Below, piece after piece: positions 1 through 8,785 of a DNA stretch of 56,045 nt. The translations under genes were made by a program, and so were the position numbers. Source of the DNA: an uncultured Zoogloea sp. (GTDB lineage Bacteria; Pseudomonadota; Gammaproteobacteria; Burkholderiales; Rhodocyclaceae). The stretch is taken from NCBI GenBank assembly GCA_937967645.1, contig CALBTT010000101.1, positions 1 to 56,045 on the forward strand, given 5' to 3'. The notes below the pieces were generated by a model. That model was not told the origin of the DNA. It saw nothing but the letters and a program-made list of their open reading frames with translations, and searched no databases. The number at the start of each line of letters is the position of its first letter. The first letter of the stretch is position 1.

Positions 1-2
1 GC

Positions 3-80
3 ACCGAGACGGCGGGGCTGGCGGTGCTGTCGGCGCTGCAGACAGTGTGGGGTGATTTCCCTGGAGACGAGCATGTTTGA
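3..80 (+). CDS. C-terminal end of an upstream gene (partial)
   Basis: An open frame enters from the left edge and ends at a TGA that overlaps the pap start by 8 bases. The first two thirds of its 25 codons have almost only G or C in the third position, as in the real genes here, which is why I treat it as coding. The visible tail contains AGLAVLSALQTVWGD and ends in GDEHV. I cannot name the family from so little. The overlap suggests it shares a transcript with pap. Confidence 0.45.
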   Translation, partial: TETAGLAVLSALQTVWGDFPGDEHV

Positions 81-1560
81 ATCCGCCGAGCTGGGCCACC
101 GCCTGTCCAAGGCCGACTACGCCGCCATTGAGCCGGAGCTGCGCACCGCGCTGCTGGAGGCCCAGTTCCGCCTGCTCGAGAGCAAGGCCTTTGCCACGGT
201 GATCCTGATCAACGGGATCGACGGTGCCGGGCGCGGCGAGACGGTCAATCTCCTGCACGAGTGGATGGACCCGCGCCACATGCAGGTCCATGCCTTCGAC
301 AACCCGTCCGAGGAGGAGCGGGAGCGCCCCTTCATGTGGCGTTTCTGGCGGGCCCTGCCGCCCCGGGGCAAGATCGGCGTGCTGTTCGGCAACTGGTACT
401 CCGAGCCCCTCGGTGAGCGGGCCCAGGGGCACATCAAGAAGGCCCGGCTGGACCAGCGCCTGTCCGAGTTCAACCGCTTTGAGGCCATGCTGGCGGCGGA
501 GGGGGTGCTGCTGGTCAAGTTCTGGTTCCATCTCTCGCGCGACGGGCAGAAGAAGCGCCTGAAGGCCCTGGAGGCCAACCCGGATACCCGCTGGCGGGTG
601 CGCGAGAGCGACTGGCTGGTCTACAAGGAATACGAACGCTACCGGGAGGTGGCCGAGCACATGCTGCGGCGGACCAGCACCGGCATTGCGCCGTGGGTCA
701 TCGTCGATGGCTCCGACCCCCAGTTCCGGGCGGTCAAGGTCGGGCGCACCCTGCTGGATGGCCTGCAGCGCAAGCTCGATGCCTACGCAAAGGGTTTTCG
801 CACCCGCCAGACCGCGCCTCCGCTGGCCCCGCCGGTGGATCAGCGCAACCTGCTCAATGCGCTGGTGTTGCATCAGCCCATGGAGAAGAAGGCTTACGAC
901 AAGCAGCTCGAACGCCTGCAGGGACGCCTGGCGCTGGCGGTGCGCAGCGAGGCCTTCGCCCGGCGCAGCCTGGTGCTGGTCTTCGAGGGCATGGACGCGG
1001 CGGGCAAGGGGGGCGCCATCCGGCGTGTCACCCAGGCCCTGGACACCCGCCAGTACCAGGTGATCCCGATCGCCGCGCCCTCCGACGAGGAGCGTGCCCA
1101 GCCTTATCTGTGGCGTTTCTGGCGGCGGATCCCGCGGGAGGGGAAGGTGGCGATCTTCGACCGCTCCTGGTACGGCCGGGTGCTGGTCGAGCGGGTCGAG
1201 GGGTTCTGCTCGGAGGCCGACTGGATGCGCGCCTATGCCGAGATCAACGATTTCGAGGACCAGCTGGTCTCGTCGGGGGCGGTGGTGGTGAAGTTCTGGC
1301 TCTCGGTGAGCCCGGAGGAGCAGCTGAAGCGCTTCCACGACCGGGAGGCGGAGGCCTTCAAGCGCTACAAGATCACCGAAGAAGACTGGCGCAACCGGGA
1401 AAAGTGGCCGTTGTACGAACCCGCCGTCTGCGACATGATCGACAGGACCAGCACCGAGAATGCGGGCTGGACCCTGGTGGAGGCCGACAACAAGTACTTT
1501 GCCCGGGTCAAGATCCTCGCCACCCTGGTGGATCAGCTCGAGGCGGCGTTGGCACATTGA
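73..1560 (+). CDS. pap: Polyphosphate:AMP phosphotransferase (two-domain PPK2, class II)
   Basis: Transfers phosphate from polyphosphate to AMP to make ADP in the cytoplasm. The protein is 495 aa, the usual PAP length, with two tandem PPK2 domains. The N-terminal copy has the P-loop-like GIDGAGRGET, in which the usual Lys is Arg. The C-terminal copy has a full GMDAAGKGGAIRR and the FDRSWYGRVLVERVEG lid region, so it is the likely active half; this matches what is known of class II PPK2 enzymes. I chose the ATG at 73 because GGAG lies 6-7 bases upstream and the family starts MFESAE. A GTG at 52 in the same frame lacks a ribosome site. Confidence 0.93.
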   Translation: MFESAELGHRLSKADYAAIEPELRTALLEAQFRLLESKAFATVILINGIDGAGRGETVNLLHEWMDPRHMQVHAFDNPSEEERERPFMWRFWRALPPRGKIGVLFGNWYSEPLGERAQGHIKKARLDQRLSEFNRFEAMLAAEGVLLVKFWFHLSRDGQKKRLKALEANPDTRWRVRESDWLVYKEYERYREVAEHMLRRTSTGIAPWVIVDGSDPQFRAVKVGRTLLDGLQRKLDAYAKGFRTRQTAPPLAPPVDQRNLLNALVLHQPMEKKAYDKQLERLQGRLALAVRSEAFARRSLVLVFEGMDAAGKGGAIRRVTQALDTRQYQVIPIAAPSDEERAQPYLWRFWRRIPREGKVAIFDRSWYGRVLVERVEGFCSEADWMRAYAEINDFEDQLVSSGAVVVKFWLSVSPEEQLKRFHDREAEAFKRYKITEEDWRNREKWPLYEPAVCDMIDRTSTENAGWTLVEADNKYFARVKILATLVDQLEAALAH

Positions 1561-1629
1561 AGCGCATTGCCGATGCGCTTATGGCCCTAGAATGCGCTTT
1601 CCTACTTGATATCCGGACCTCGACCGAAC

Positions 1630-2970
1630 GTGAATCAACCTGACATCCTGCCTGCCGAACAGCTTGCCCAGCGCTTTGTGGCCTGGGTGCGGGCGGCTGC
1701 TCCGTACATCCATGCCTTTCGGGGCAAGACCTTTGTGCTCGGCTTCGGCGGCGAAGTGGCGGCAGGGCAGCTCGCCCAGGCCCTGGCTTACGACTGCAAC
1801 CTGCTGGCCGCTCTGGGGGTCCGCCTGGTGCTGGTGCATGGCGCAAGGCCGCAGATCGAGGCCGAGCTGGCCCGCCGCGGCCTGGAGCCGCGTTACCACA
1901 AGGGCCTGCGGGTCACCGACGCGGCGGCCCTCGAATGCGTCAAGGCCGCGATGGCGGTGACCCGCATCGAGGTCGAGGCGCAGCTGTCCCAGGGTTTGCC
2001 GAACACCCCGATGGCGGGCAGCTTCATGCGGGTGACCGGCGGCAACTTCATCACTGCCAAGCCGGTGGGGGTGGTGGATGGCATCGATTACGGTTTCACC
2101 GGCGCGGTGCGCAAGGTGATCGCCGAGGAGATAGCCGCCGACCTGGACCAGCAGAACGTGGTGCTGATGTCGCCCCTGGGCGTCTCGCCGGCCGGCGAGA
2201 TCTTCAACATGAGCATGGAGGCCGTCGCCGAGGCCGTCGCCATTGCCCTCAAGGCCGAAAAGCTGATTTACCTGTGCGATGCGCCCGGCCTGCTGGACCG
2301 GAAGGGGGCGCTCATCGAGGCTATCACCGCCGATGACGCAGAGGCGATGCTGAGGGCCGGCGAGGGGCTGACCGAGGACCTGGACCTGTATCTGCCCTGT
2401 GCCATCCGGGCTGTGCGACAGGGGGTTGGACGGGCTCACCTGATCGACCGGGACAAGGACGGCGGGCTGCTGCTCGAGTTCTTCACCCCCCAGGGGGTCG
2501 GCACGGTCCTGACCCGCGATCCCCTGTTCCGTCTGCGTGAGGCGACCATCGAGGACGTCGGCGCCCTGGGGAGCGTGATCGCCCCGATGGAAGCCGACGG
2601 GACCCTGGTGCGCCGCAGCCGCGAGCGTCTGGAGGAGGAGATCGAGCGTTTCACGGTGGTGGAGTACGACGGCGTGCTGGTCGGCTGCGCCGCGCTGTAT
2701 CCCTTCATCGACGAGCGGGCTGCCGAGATGGCCTGTGTGGCGGTGGTCCCGCAGCATCGCCGCGCCGGCCTTGGCGAGATGCTGCTGCACCGGATCGAAA
2801 GCCGCTCCCGGGCGCTGGGCGTCGAGCGCCTGTTCGTGCTGACGACGCGTACTGCAGACTGGTTCCGGGAGCGGGGCTTCCGCGAAGCGCCGCCCGAGGA
2901 CCTGCCCCGGCAGAAGCGCGAGATGTACGATGTGAGCCGTCGTTCGAAGGTATTCATGAAGACATTGTGA
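1630..2970 (+). CDS. argA: Amino-acid N-acetyltransferase (N-acetylglutamate synthase)
   Basis: Catalyses acetyl-CoA + glutamate to N-acetylglutamate, the first step of arginine synthesis. The 446-aa product has an amino-acid-kinase-like domain (about 25-280, with LVLVHGARPQIE near the start) that binds arginine in this family. A C-terminal GNAT domain (about 295-440) carries the acetyl-CoA loop VVPQHRRAGLGEMLL. I chose GTG at 1630 because it gives the family length; no clear Shine-Dalgarno is visible, and a TTG at 1606 is an alternative. Its stop overlaps the next start (GTGA), so the cyclase gene is probably translationally coupled to it. Confidence 0.93.
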   Translation: MNQPDILPAEQLAQRFVAWVRAAAPYIHAFRGKTFVLGFGGEVAAGQLAQALAYDCNLLAALGVRLVLVHGARPQIEAELARRGLEPRYHKGLRVTDAAALECVKAAMAVTRIEVEAQLSQGLPNTPMAGSFMRVTGGNFITAKPVGVVDGIDYGFTGAVRKVIAEEIAADLDQQNVVLMSPLGVSPAGEIFNMSMEAVAEAVAIALKAEKLIYLCDAPGLLDRKGALIEAITADDAEAMLRAGEGLTEDLDLYLPCAIRAVRQGVGRAHLIDRDKDGGLLLEFFTPQGVGTVLTRDPLFRLREATIEDVGALGSVIAPMEADGTLVRRSRERLEEEIERFTVVEYDGVLVGCAALYPFIDERAAEMACVAVVPQHRRAGLGEMLLHRIESRSRALGVERLFVLTTRTADWFRERGFREAPPEDLPRQKREMYDVSRRSKVFMKTL

Positions 2971-4595
2971 GAGCCCCTCAGATCCTTTCCTCGTCCCGCC
3001 TGGGGGCGGCGCTGGCCCTCTCCATGGCCGCGCCAGCCTGGGCGGCCCTGCCGGAGAGCATGGCCTCCCCGGAGGTCACGGTCGTCGCCGGGCTGGCGAT
3101 GATGCTGGGGCTGGCCGGTGGGGGCTACCTGCTGGCCTTGCGTCGCGAACTGGCCAGCTTGCGTGGCCGTCCCAGGGATGTGCCGGTGCGGCCTCAGGTG
3201 ATCGAACTCGATCACCCGCAGGATGACCGTATCCGCTACTTCCAGCGGGCCGAGGCGGCCGATGGCATCGAGGGCTGGAGCGATCAGGATGGGCGTTTCT
3301 TCCATGTGAGCCATGCAGTCGAGCTGGTGACCGGCTACACCTGCGAGGAGGTGCTGGCCGGTGGGCTGATCGACACCCTCGTCTACGACCGGGATCAGCG
3401 TTATTGCCGGGAGCTGGTGCAGCGTGTCATGCAGGGGGGGATGCCGGCCCAGTGCGAGGTCCGGGTCGTCACCCGCGACGGCAGTCAGATCTGGATGGCC
3501 TGCCGACTGCTGCCGATCCGCAACGACGCCGAACGCCTGCTCGGTCTGCGTCTGTCGATGACCGACATCCAGGCGCGCAAGGAGGCCGAGTACAAGCTGC
3601 TCGAGACCGTCGCCGCGCTGCGCCGGGCCCAGGCTTTGTCCGAGCACTATCTGCGCCGCAGCAACGAGGAGCGCTCCCGCCTGTCGGCGCTGCTCGATGT
3701 GGTGCGCATGGGCATCCTGTTCATGGATAACGATCGGCGGGTGGTGTATTGCAACCGGGGCTTCTACGACATCTGGGGGCTGCCGGCCGGTGAGGCCTTT
3801 GTCGGCGTGCGCGACGTGGTCCTGCAGCAGCGGGTCAGCCAGCAGCTGGTCGATCCCGCCGCCTACCTGCAGCATGTGGCCAGCGTCCTGCAGCTGAGTG
3901 AGCCCAGCGAGCCGGTGGAGATCCGTTTCAAGGACGGACAGGTAGTGCGCGAGTTCTCGCGGATTGTCCCGGGGCCCGACGGGGAGGGCACGATCGGGCG
4001 GATCTGGGTCTTCGAGGATGTCACCGAGCAGCTGCGGGTGGCCGACCAGCTCATGCGGCTGGCCGAGCGGGACCCGCTGACCAGCCTGTTCAACCGCCGG
4101 CGTTTCCACGAGGAGCTCGAGCGCATGCTGGCGGACGGGCGCCGCCAGGGTGAGTCGGTGGGGCTGCTGGCCATCGACCTGGACGGTTTCAAGCCGGTCA
4201 ATGACCGCTACGGCCACCAGGCCGGGGACGAGGTGCTGGTGCGTCTGGCCAGCGACGTCGGTGCGGTGATCCGGCGCAACGAGATGTTCTTCCGGCTGGG
4301 CGGTGACGAGTTCGCCATCCTGGTGCCCTCTGCCGGGGCGCAGGAGCTGGCCGAGCTGGCGCGTCGGGTGGCTGCCAGCATTGCCGGCCTGCGCTTCACT
4401 TTCGACGGCGAGCCGGTGTCGGTGACGGCCAGCATCGGCATTGCCCTGGGGCCCCGCCATGAGAACGACAGCGAGCGGCTGATCGGCGCGGCCGACCGGG
4501 CCATGTATCTTGCCAAGGCGATGGGCGGCAATTGCTGGGAGTTTGCGCGTGATGCGGGCGGTGCGGAACTGGATCGGACTCCGCCGGCAGGCTAG
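2967..4595 (+). CDS. Membrane-anchored PAS-PAS diguanylate cyclase
   Basis: Predicted to make cyclic di-GMP. The 542-aa protein starts with a signal-like hydrophobic stretch followed by a second membrane segment (about 35-55, VAGLAMMLGLAGGGYLLAL). Two PAS domains follow (about 85-205 and 240-355, each ending in a PAC-like strand), then a GGDEF domain with an intact GGDEF at residues 445-449. The inhibitory site just upstream reads RRNE rather than RxxD, so product feedback may be weak or absent. The GTG start overlaps the argA stop. No EAL domain is present. The input signal is unknown. Confidence 0.9.
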   Translation: MRAPQILSSSRLGAALALSMAAPAWAALPESMASPEVTVVAGLAMMLGLAGGGYLLALRRELASLRGRPRDVPVRPQVIELDHPQDDRIRYFQRAEAADGIEGWSDQDGRFFHVSHAVELVTGYTCEEVLAGGLIDTLVYDRDQRYCRELVQRVMQGGMPAQCEVRVVTRDGSQIWMACRLLPIRNDAERLLGLRLSMTDIQARKEAEYKLLETVAALRRAQALSEHYLRRSNEERSRLSALLDVVRMGILFMDNDRRVVYCNRGFYDIWGLPAGEAFVGVRDVVLQQRVSQQLVDPAAYLQHVASVLQLSEPSEPVEIRFKDGQVVREFSRIVPGPDGEGTIGRIWVFEDVTEQLRVADQLMRLAERDPLTSLFNRRRFHEELERMLADGRRQGESVGLLAIDLDGFKPVNDRYGHQAGDEVLVRLASDVGAVIRRNEMFFRLGGDEFAILVPSAGAQELAELARRVAASIAGLRFTFDGEPVSVTASIGIALGPRHENDSERLIGAADRAMYLAKAMGGNCWEFARDAGGAELDRTPPAG

Positions 4596-4655
4596 AATCC
4601 CGCCATGTTCCGGAGCGGCGCCGCCGGCCCGGATTCCCAACTTCAGAGGTGATAC

Positions 4656-4928
4656 ATGGCACGGATGGTCAATTGCGTGAAGCTCGGTCGTGAGGCCGAA
4701 GGTCTGGATTTCCCGCCCCTTCCCGGCGAGCTTGGCAAGAAGGTGTTCGAGAACGTCTCCAAGGAAGGCTGGCAGCAGTGGGTCAAGCACCAGACCATGC
4801 TGATCAACGAAAACCGCTTGAACCTGATGGATGCGCGTGCCCGCAAGTATCTGTCGGAGCAGATGGATCGCTACTTCTTCGGCGGTGGTGCGGACCAGAT
4901 CGGCGGTTACGTTCCGCCCCAGTCCTGA
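4656..4928 (+). CDS. yggX: YggX family oxidative-damage / Fe-S trafficking protein
   Basis: A 90-aa cytoplasmic protein of the YggX family, which protects iron-sulfur clusters and is linked to iron trafficking. It shows the family start MARMVNCVKLG (with the conserved Cys7) and the blocks EGLDFPPLPGELG and WQQWVKHQTMLINE. The length is standard. An AGAGGTG ribosome site precedes the ATG. It is followed closely by an intrinsic terminator, so it probably forms a single-gene transcript or ends the pap-argA-cyclase run. Confidence 0.95.
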   Translation: MARMVNCVKLGREAEGLDFPPLPGELGKKVFENVSKEGWQQWVKHQTMLINENRLNLMDARARKYLSEQMDRYFFGGGADQIGGYVPPQS

Positions 4929-4947
4929 TCGCGCAACGCGTCCTGCT

Positions 4948-5280
4948 TCAGGATGTGGAAGGCTCCGTCTCCGACGGGGCCTTTTTTGTGGCTGTCGGCA
5001 TCGGGATGCCCTGCTCCAGGCTGTACAGCCAGGCGAGCAGTTCTGCGACGGCGACATAGAGCTCCGGCGGAATGCGGGCGTCCAGGTCCACCTGCATCAG
5101 CAAGGCCACCAGCTCGGGTGATTCGTGGACGTATACGCCCGCCTCCCGGGCCCGGGAGATGATCTCCGAGGCGATCAGCCCGCGACCCTTGGCGACGACG
5201 GTCGGCGCCGCGTTGGCCGCGTTGTAGGCCAGGGCGACCGCTTCGGCCCGGGGTTCGGCGGGGCGTTCAGGGCTGTTCAT
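4948..5280 (-). CDS. Stand-alone FlhB C-terminal-domain protein
   Basis: A 110-aa protein matching only the cytoplasmic tail of FlhB/YscU export-switch proteins. The block AVALAYNAANAAPTVVAKG and the region PPELYVAVAELLAWLY are typical. The membrane part is absent, and so is the NPTH self-cleavage site that lies just before this block in true FlhB, so it cannot act as the autocleaving switch itself. Its start overlaps the fliK-like stop by 14 bases, and it is the last gene of the fliD operon. Its final codons are also the yggX terminator on the other strand. A role in hook or filament export control is inferred. Confidence 0.85.
   Translation of the reverse strand: MNSPERPAEPRAEAVALAYNAANAAPTVVAKGRGLIASEIISRAREAGVYVHESPELVALLMQVDLDARIPPELYVAVAELLAWLYSLEQGIPMPTATKKAPSETEPSTS
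4961..4987 (+). terminator. Intrinsic terminator of yggX
   Basis: A 9-bp stem (4961-4969 with 4973-4981, one G-U pair) and a three-base loop are followed by TTTTTT. It lies inside the last codons of the convergent flhB-tail gene. Confidence 0.85.
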
Positions 5281-6376
5281 CGGGCACCTTCAGTTCTGCT
5301 ACCAGACCGGTCAGCGGCACATTGGCTGCTGCCAGGGCATCGGCCAGGCGGGGCTGTCCGGCTTCGAGCAGTGCCCGGCTGTCGGCCTCGCTGGTGATGA
5401 GCCGCACGGCGACGCCCACCGGGGTCAGATGCAGGCGGGCTTCGATGCCGCCCAGGCCGGGCAGGCTCAGGCGCAGGGTGGTATTCCAGTAGGGGCCGGG
5501 TTCGCCGTCCTCGCCGCCCTCACGCCCTTCCGGATCTTCGATCTCCCATTCCATCATCTGGCCGGGCCAGATCTGGCCCTGCCAGGCGACCTGGTGGGTG
5601 GCGAGGGTGTCGAGTTGCTGGTGAACGAGGGGGACGAGGCGCTCCGCGACGGGCTGCGCGTCGCTCTTGAGCTGAGCCGCCGTGCCTGCAATCGTTCCCG
5701 AGGCTGTCTCGGTGGCGTCGTCGTGGGGGGCGGTAGTCGTGGGGAGCGGGAGCGGGGTGCGGCTTGCGTCCGCATCGCGGGCACCCTGCGGCGCTTCCCT
5801 GCCCTGGGGCTCGCGGAGCAGGGTGGCGGTATCGATCTGCCCAGCCAGCCAGCGGGCCTGATGGGATTCGTAGAACAGGCCGCTGCCGCTGACCGCGCTG
5901 CCCAGTTTGCTGGCCAGCTGGCTGATGGCCTCCTGGCTGTCCGGCGGGGCGGCCACGAGGGGCTGGCCTTCGCTCAGCCGTGCGGTGCCCGCTGGCGGCT
6001 GGCCGGTGAGCAGGAAGCTGATCAGCTTGCCGGTCTGACTGAGCGCAGGCTTGTCGCCCGGCGAGGCCTGGGGCTGGGCCAGTTGTGCGAAGACGGCCCG
6101 CGGTGTGACATGGCTGACGATGAGCTCGAGGGTGTCACCTGATTTGACCGCCTGGGGCAGGGACAGGACAACTTCACGCCCGTTTACGCGTCCCTGGTAG
6201 GTGTTGTCCTGATTGTCCCGGTGGAGCGTGGCGATGATGCGCTCTCCGGGCGTGAAGTCCGGAAGCCGGGAGGAGACGGCCCTGACCCGGTTGAGCGGCG
6301 AAACAGTCGGTTCGTTCGAGAAGAAGCTCGCCTCGGTCAGCATCCGCAGGCGGGAGGCGAGATCGCTGGGAATCAT
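5267..6376 (-). CDS. FliK-like flagellar hook-length control protein
   Basis: A 369-aa protein with a FliK-type C-terminus (about 290-365: LRLSLPGLGGIEARLHL and RLADALAAANVPLTGL). The long middle section is rich in Gln, Pro, Ala and Thr, as in molecular-ruler proteins. The N-terminal 100 residues form a small beta-rich module (GERIIATL, GDTLELIV) seen in FliK-related proteins. FliK measures hook length and triggers the export switch. Because it is cotranscribed with fliD-fliS-fliT and the flhB tail, it may be a second FliK paralogue, so I give no symbol. Confidence 0.8.
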   Translation of the reverse strand: MIPSDLASRLRMLTEASFFSNEPTVSPLNRVRAVSSRLPDFTPGERIIATLHRDNQDNTYQGRVNGREVVLSLPQAVKSGDTLELIVSHVTPRAVFAQLAQPQASPGDKPALSQTGKLISFLLTGQPPAGTARLSEGQPLVAAPPDSQEAISQLASKLGSAVSGSGLFYESHQARWLAGQIDTATLLREPQGREAPQGARDADASRTPLPLPTTTAPHDDATETASGTIAGTAAQLKSDAQPVAERLVPLVHQQLDTLATHQVAWQGQIWPGQMMEWEIEDPEGREGGEDGEPGPYWNTTLRLSLPGLGGIEARLHLTPVGVAVRLITSEADSRALLEAGQPRLADALAAANVPLTGLVAELKVPDEQP

Positions 6377-6405
6377 GGCGTTTCGCCCGCCTGCGTGCAG
6401 GAGGT

Positions 6406-6750
6406 TCAGCTGGCGTCGGGGTCGCCGTACGCTGAGCGGACGTTGCGCGCGCGTGTTCCACCGGACAGCAGTTGGCGCACGTTGTCCATCCAGGGCTCGG
6501 TATGGACGCGGACCTCCTTGTCGTCATCGAGGATGCGACGGATCAGCGCCATCTTCTTCTTGCGTTCCTCTTCGGACATCTGTCTGGGTCGGCCGGGGAA
6601 GCCCAGTGCTTCTTCGACGCCAAGGCGGTCGCGCAGGGAGGCTACCTGGCGCTCAAGCCGGGTCAGTCTGTCCCAGTCATTGGCGCGGGCGGCATCCACC
6701 ATCTCGGTGGAGTAGTTGCTCATCTGTTCCAGAAGGGCGAGGGAGCTCAT
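6406..6750 (-). CDS. fliT: FliT flagellar export chaperone
   Basis: A 114-aa, mostly helical protein (SNYSTEMVDAARANDWDRLTRLE) of the size and position of FliT, the export chaperone of the cap protein FliD. It lies 19 bases after fliS with a GGAG ribosome site. FliT sequences are poorly conserved, so the call rests on length, the helical N-terminal pattern and the fliD-fliS-fliT order. Confidence 0.83.
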   Translation of the reverse strand: MSSLALLEQMSNYSTEMVDAARANDWDRLTRLERQVASLRDRLGVEEALGFPGRPRQMSEEERKKKMALIRRILDDDKEVRVHTEPWMDNVRQLLSGGTRARNVRSAYGDPDAS

Positions 6751-6769
6751 GCAGTATCTCCGGGCTTTC

Positions 6770-7186
6770 TTAGCGGTGGACCTGGTCGGACGTGCCGATC
6801 TCTTCCCAGGCGCCTTTCAAATCATTCAGCAATCGGGTGACTTCGTCCAGTGCCGGCTGGCTGTTGTGCAGGTTCGCGTACACCAGGCGCTGGGTCATAT
6901 AGTCGTAAAGGGCGCCAAGGCGCTCGGCCAGCTCACCGCCAGCTTCGTAGTCGAGGCTGACCTTGAGGCCGTTGGTGATGATTTCGATGGCCTGCGAGAT
7001 GGCTTTCCCTTTGGTGGGGACGTCCTTGATCTCCAGGGCGCTGCTCGCCTTGCCGATCTGCAGCAGGGCGCCCTCGAAAAGCATCAGGATGAGTTTGTGG
7101 GGGTCGGCCGTCGTTACACCTGTCTCCACGCCGATTTCGGCGTACATGGTGGCGGAACGACGACTAGCCAGGCCAAACGACATCAT
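6770..7186 (-). CDS. fliS: FliS flagellin export chaperone
   Basis: A 138-aa cytoplasmic chaperone that keeps flagellin monomeric before export. Family features visible are YAEIGVETGVTTADPHKLILMLFEGAL at the N-terminus and the helical block LGALYDYMTQRLVYAN. Two ATGs occur in tandem, and AGGAG lies 3 bases before the first, which I chose. It sits 12 bases downstream of fliD in the same operon. Confidence 0.95.
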   Translation of the reverse strand: MMSFGLASRRSATMYAEIGVETGVTTADPHKLILMLFEGALLQIGKASSALEIKDVPTKGKAISQAIEIITNGLKVSLDYEAGGELAERLGALYDYMTQRLVYANLHNSQPALDEVTRLLNDLKGAWEEIGTSDQVHR

Positions 7187-7198
7187 GTTCTCCTGGGG

Positions 7199-8584
7199 TT
7201 AGAGGCTGCTGAGCAGCGACAGCTGCTGGCTGAGGTAGCTGCTGGTGGTGCTCATGCTGGCCATTGAGGTGTCCAGGGCCGTGAACTGGGCCCGGTAATT
7301 TTTTTCGATTGCAGTCAGACGGTTGTTGAGCGCATCAATCTGCTTGGTGAGCCCCCGGACGCTGGAGCTGAGGCCGTCCGTCCGCGCGGACACCACGCCG
7401 CCGGTGTCGAGGAGCTGGGTCGTGGCAGTCTTCATGGCGCTGCCGTAGACGCCGATGGCGTTGGCTACCGCCGAGAAATTGGTGCTCACCGCCTTGTCGA
7501 ACTTGGCGCTGTCGATCTTGAGGCTGCCGTCCGTCTGGAAAGCGATCCCCATGTCGCCCAGGCTGCGTACGGAGGTGCCGGCCAGTTCATCGGGCAGGTT
7601 GCTCAGCGCGGAGCGGATCTGGCTCTGCACGTTGCGCAGCGATGCATCGCCATTGAGGACGGCTCCCTTCTTGGAGGTCGCGTCGTAGGCGCTCAGGCTC
7701 TTGATCGAGGAATTCAGCGTGTTGTAAGCATTGACGAAGGTGTCGAGCTTGGACTTCAGGTCCGAGTTATCCCGCGTCACGTTCAGGGTGGTCGTGCCGG
7801 TCTTCGACAGCTCAAGCGTCACGCCATCGATGGCATTGGTGATCGTGTTGCCGCTGGTCGCGATGGAGATGCCCTGAATCTTGACGGCAGCGTCCGTGGC
7901 CGCCTGGGTCTGGCTGAACGCGCTGGCGACGCCGATGGGGCTGCCCGGGTTGTTGGGGTCGATGAAGCTGACCGTGCCGGACAGGCTGACCGCGTTGGCC
8001 GTACCGCCGCTGCTGGCGGTGAGGAGGAGATTCTGCTTGCCGCCGGTGTCGGTGACGATACTCGCATTGACCCCGGCGCCAGCGTTGTTGATGGCGTCGC
8101 GTACGGCGGCCAGGGTGTTCTGGCTGCTCTCCAGGGTGATGTCGACCGTCTTGCCGCCTTTGGTGATGCTCAGGGTCCGGCTGCTGTCGGAGCCGAAATC
8201 GAGCACCTGGGCGTCGGCCGCGTAGGTCGGGCCGAGGGCCAGGCGCTGGCTGGTGGCGAGTGCCGTGACTTCGACCGAGTAGCTGCCGGCAACGGCGGAG
8301 CTGGTCGTGCTTGCCGTCCCGATGGTCGAATCGGCAAGGCTTGCCTTATAGGCGGAAAAAGATGCCGTCGCGCTCTGCCCGATTGCCGGTGTCAGCGCCT
8401 TGGCTGCAGCCTGGAGGGACGAAAGATTGCTCTTGATCGTGCCGAGTGCGGAGATCTTGGACTGGTAGCTGCTCTGTTGTGACTGGAGCTTGCTGAGTGG
8501 CTGCCTTTCAATGGACATCAGGCCGGTGACGATCGACTCGACGTTAAGTCCGGAGCCAATGCCTGCCGAAGAAAGTGTTGCCAT
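7199..8584 (-). CDS. fliD: Flagellar filament cap protein FliD
   Basis: A 461-aa filament cap (HAP2) that folds exported flagellin at the tip. The N-terminal FliD domain is about 10-105 (SAGIGSGLNVESIVTGLM), a Ser/Thr/Ala-rich variable middle follows, and the C-terminal domain is about 230-440, ending in a coiled-coil (LTKQIDALNNRLTAIEKNY). GGGAG precedes the ATG. It is the first gene of a five-gene operon, with a sigma-54-type promoter 90-106 bases upstream. Confidence 0.95.
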   Translation of the reverse strand: MATLSSAGIGSGLNVESIVTGLMSIERQPLSKLQSQQSSYQSKISALGTIKSNLSSLQAAAKALTPAIGQSATASFSAYKASLADSTIGTASTTSSAVAGSYSVEVTALATSQRLALGPTYAADAQVLDFGSDSSRTLSITKGGKTVDITLESSQNTLAAVRDAINNAGAGVNASIVTDTGGKQNLLLTASSGGTANAVSLSGTVSFIDPNNPGSPIGVASAFSQTQAATDAAVKIQGISIATSGNTITNAIDGVTLELSKTGTTTLNVTRDNSDLKSKLDTFVNAYNTLNSSIKSLSAYDATSKKGAVLNGDASLRNVQSQIRSALSNLPDELAGTSVRSLGDMGIAFQTDGSLKIDSAKFDKAVSTNFSAVANAIGVYGSAMKTATTQLLDTGGVVSARTDGLSSSVRGLTKQIDALNNRLTAIEKNYRAQFTALDTSMASMSTTSSYLSQQLSLLSSL

Positions 8585-8674
8585 GATGTACTCCCGTCTT
8601 GCTGTGTTGCTGCTGTGTGGAATTACGGCGGCTGGATCTCAAACTTGAGTGCCTTGCCGGTATTCCAGTCTAGT

Positions 8675-8690
8675 TGCATGGACCGTGCCA
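8675..8690 (-). promoter_or_regulatory. Sigma-54 (RpoN) promoter for the fliD operon
   Basis: On the minus strand this reads TGGCACG, four bases, then ATGCA. It matches the TGGCACG-N4-TTGCA consensus at all but one position, with exact GG/GC spacing. The predicted start is near 8664, giving a leader of about 80 bases before fliD. It lies just downstream of the flaG terminator, so fliD would be expressed independently of flaG. Confidence 0.8.
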
Positions 8691-8714
8691 GCCCATCGAA
8701 GGTTGCCTGTAGAT

Positions 8715-8742
8715 CAAAAAAAACCCGCCTTTCTGGCGGGTT
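8715..8742 (-). terminator. Intrinsic terminator of flaG
   Basis: Read on the minus strand, an 8-bp perfect stem (8735-8742 with 8722-8729) and a five-base loop are followed by a run of T (8715-8723 complement). Confidence 0.9.
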
Positions 8743-8785
8743 CTGATGAATGCTCGGAAGCGGGCCCGGAGGACGGGGGGAGGGC

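Noticed and set aside
2436..5057. An 873-codon minus-strand frame opposite argA and the cyclase
   Set aside because: It is antisense to three clearly recognised genes, is Gln/His/Leu-rich, and has no motif or ribosome site.
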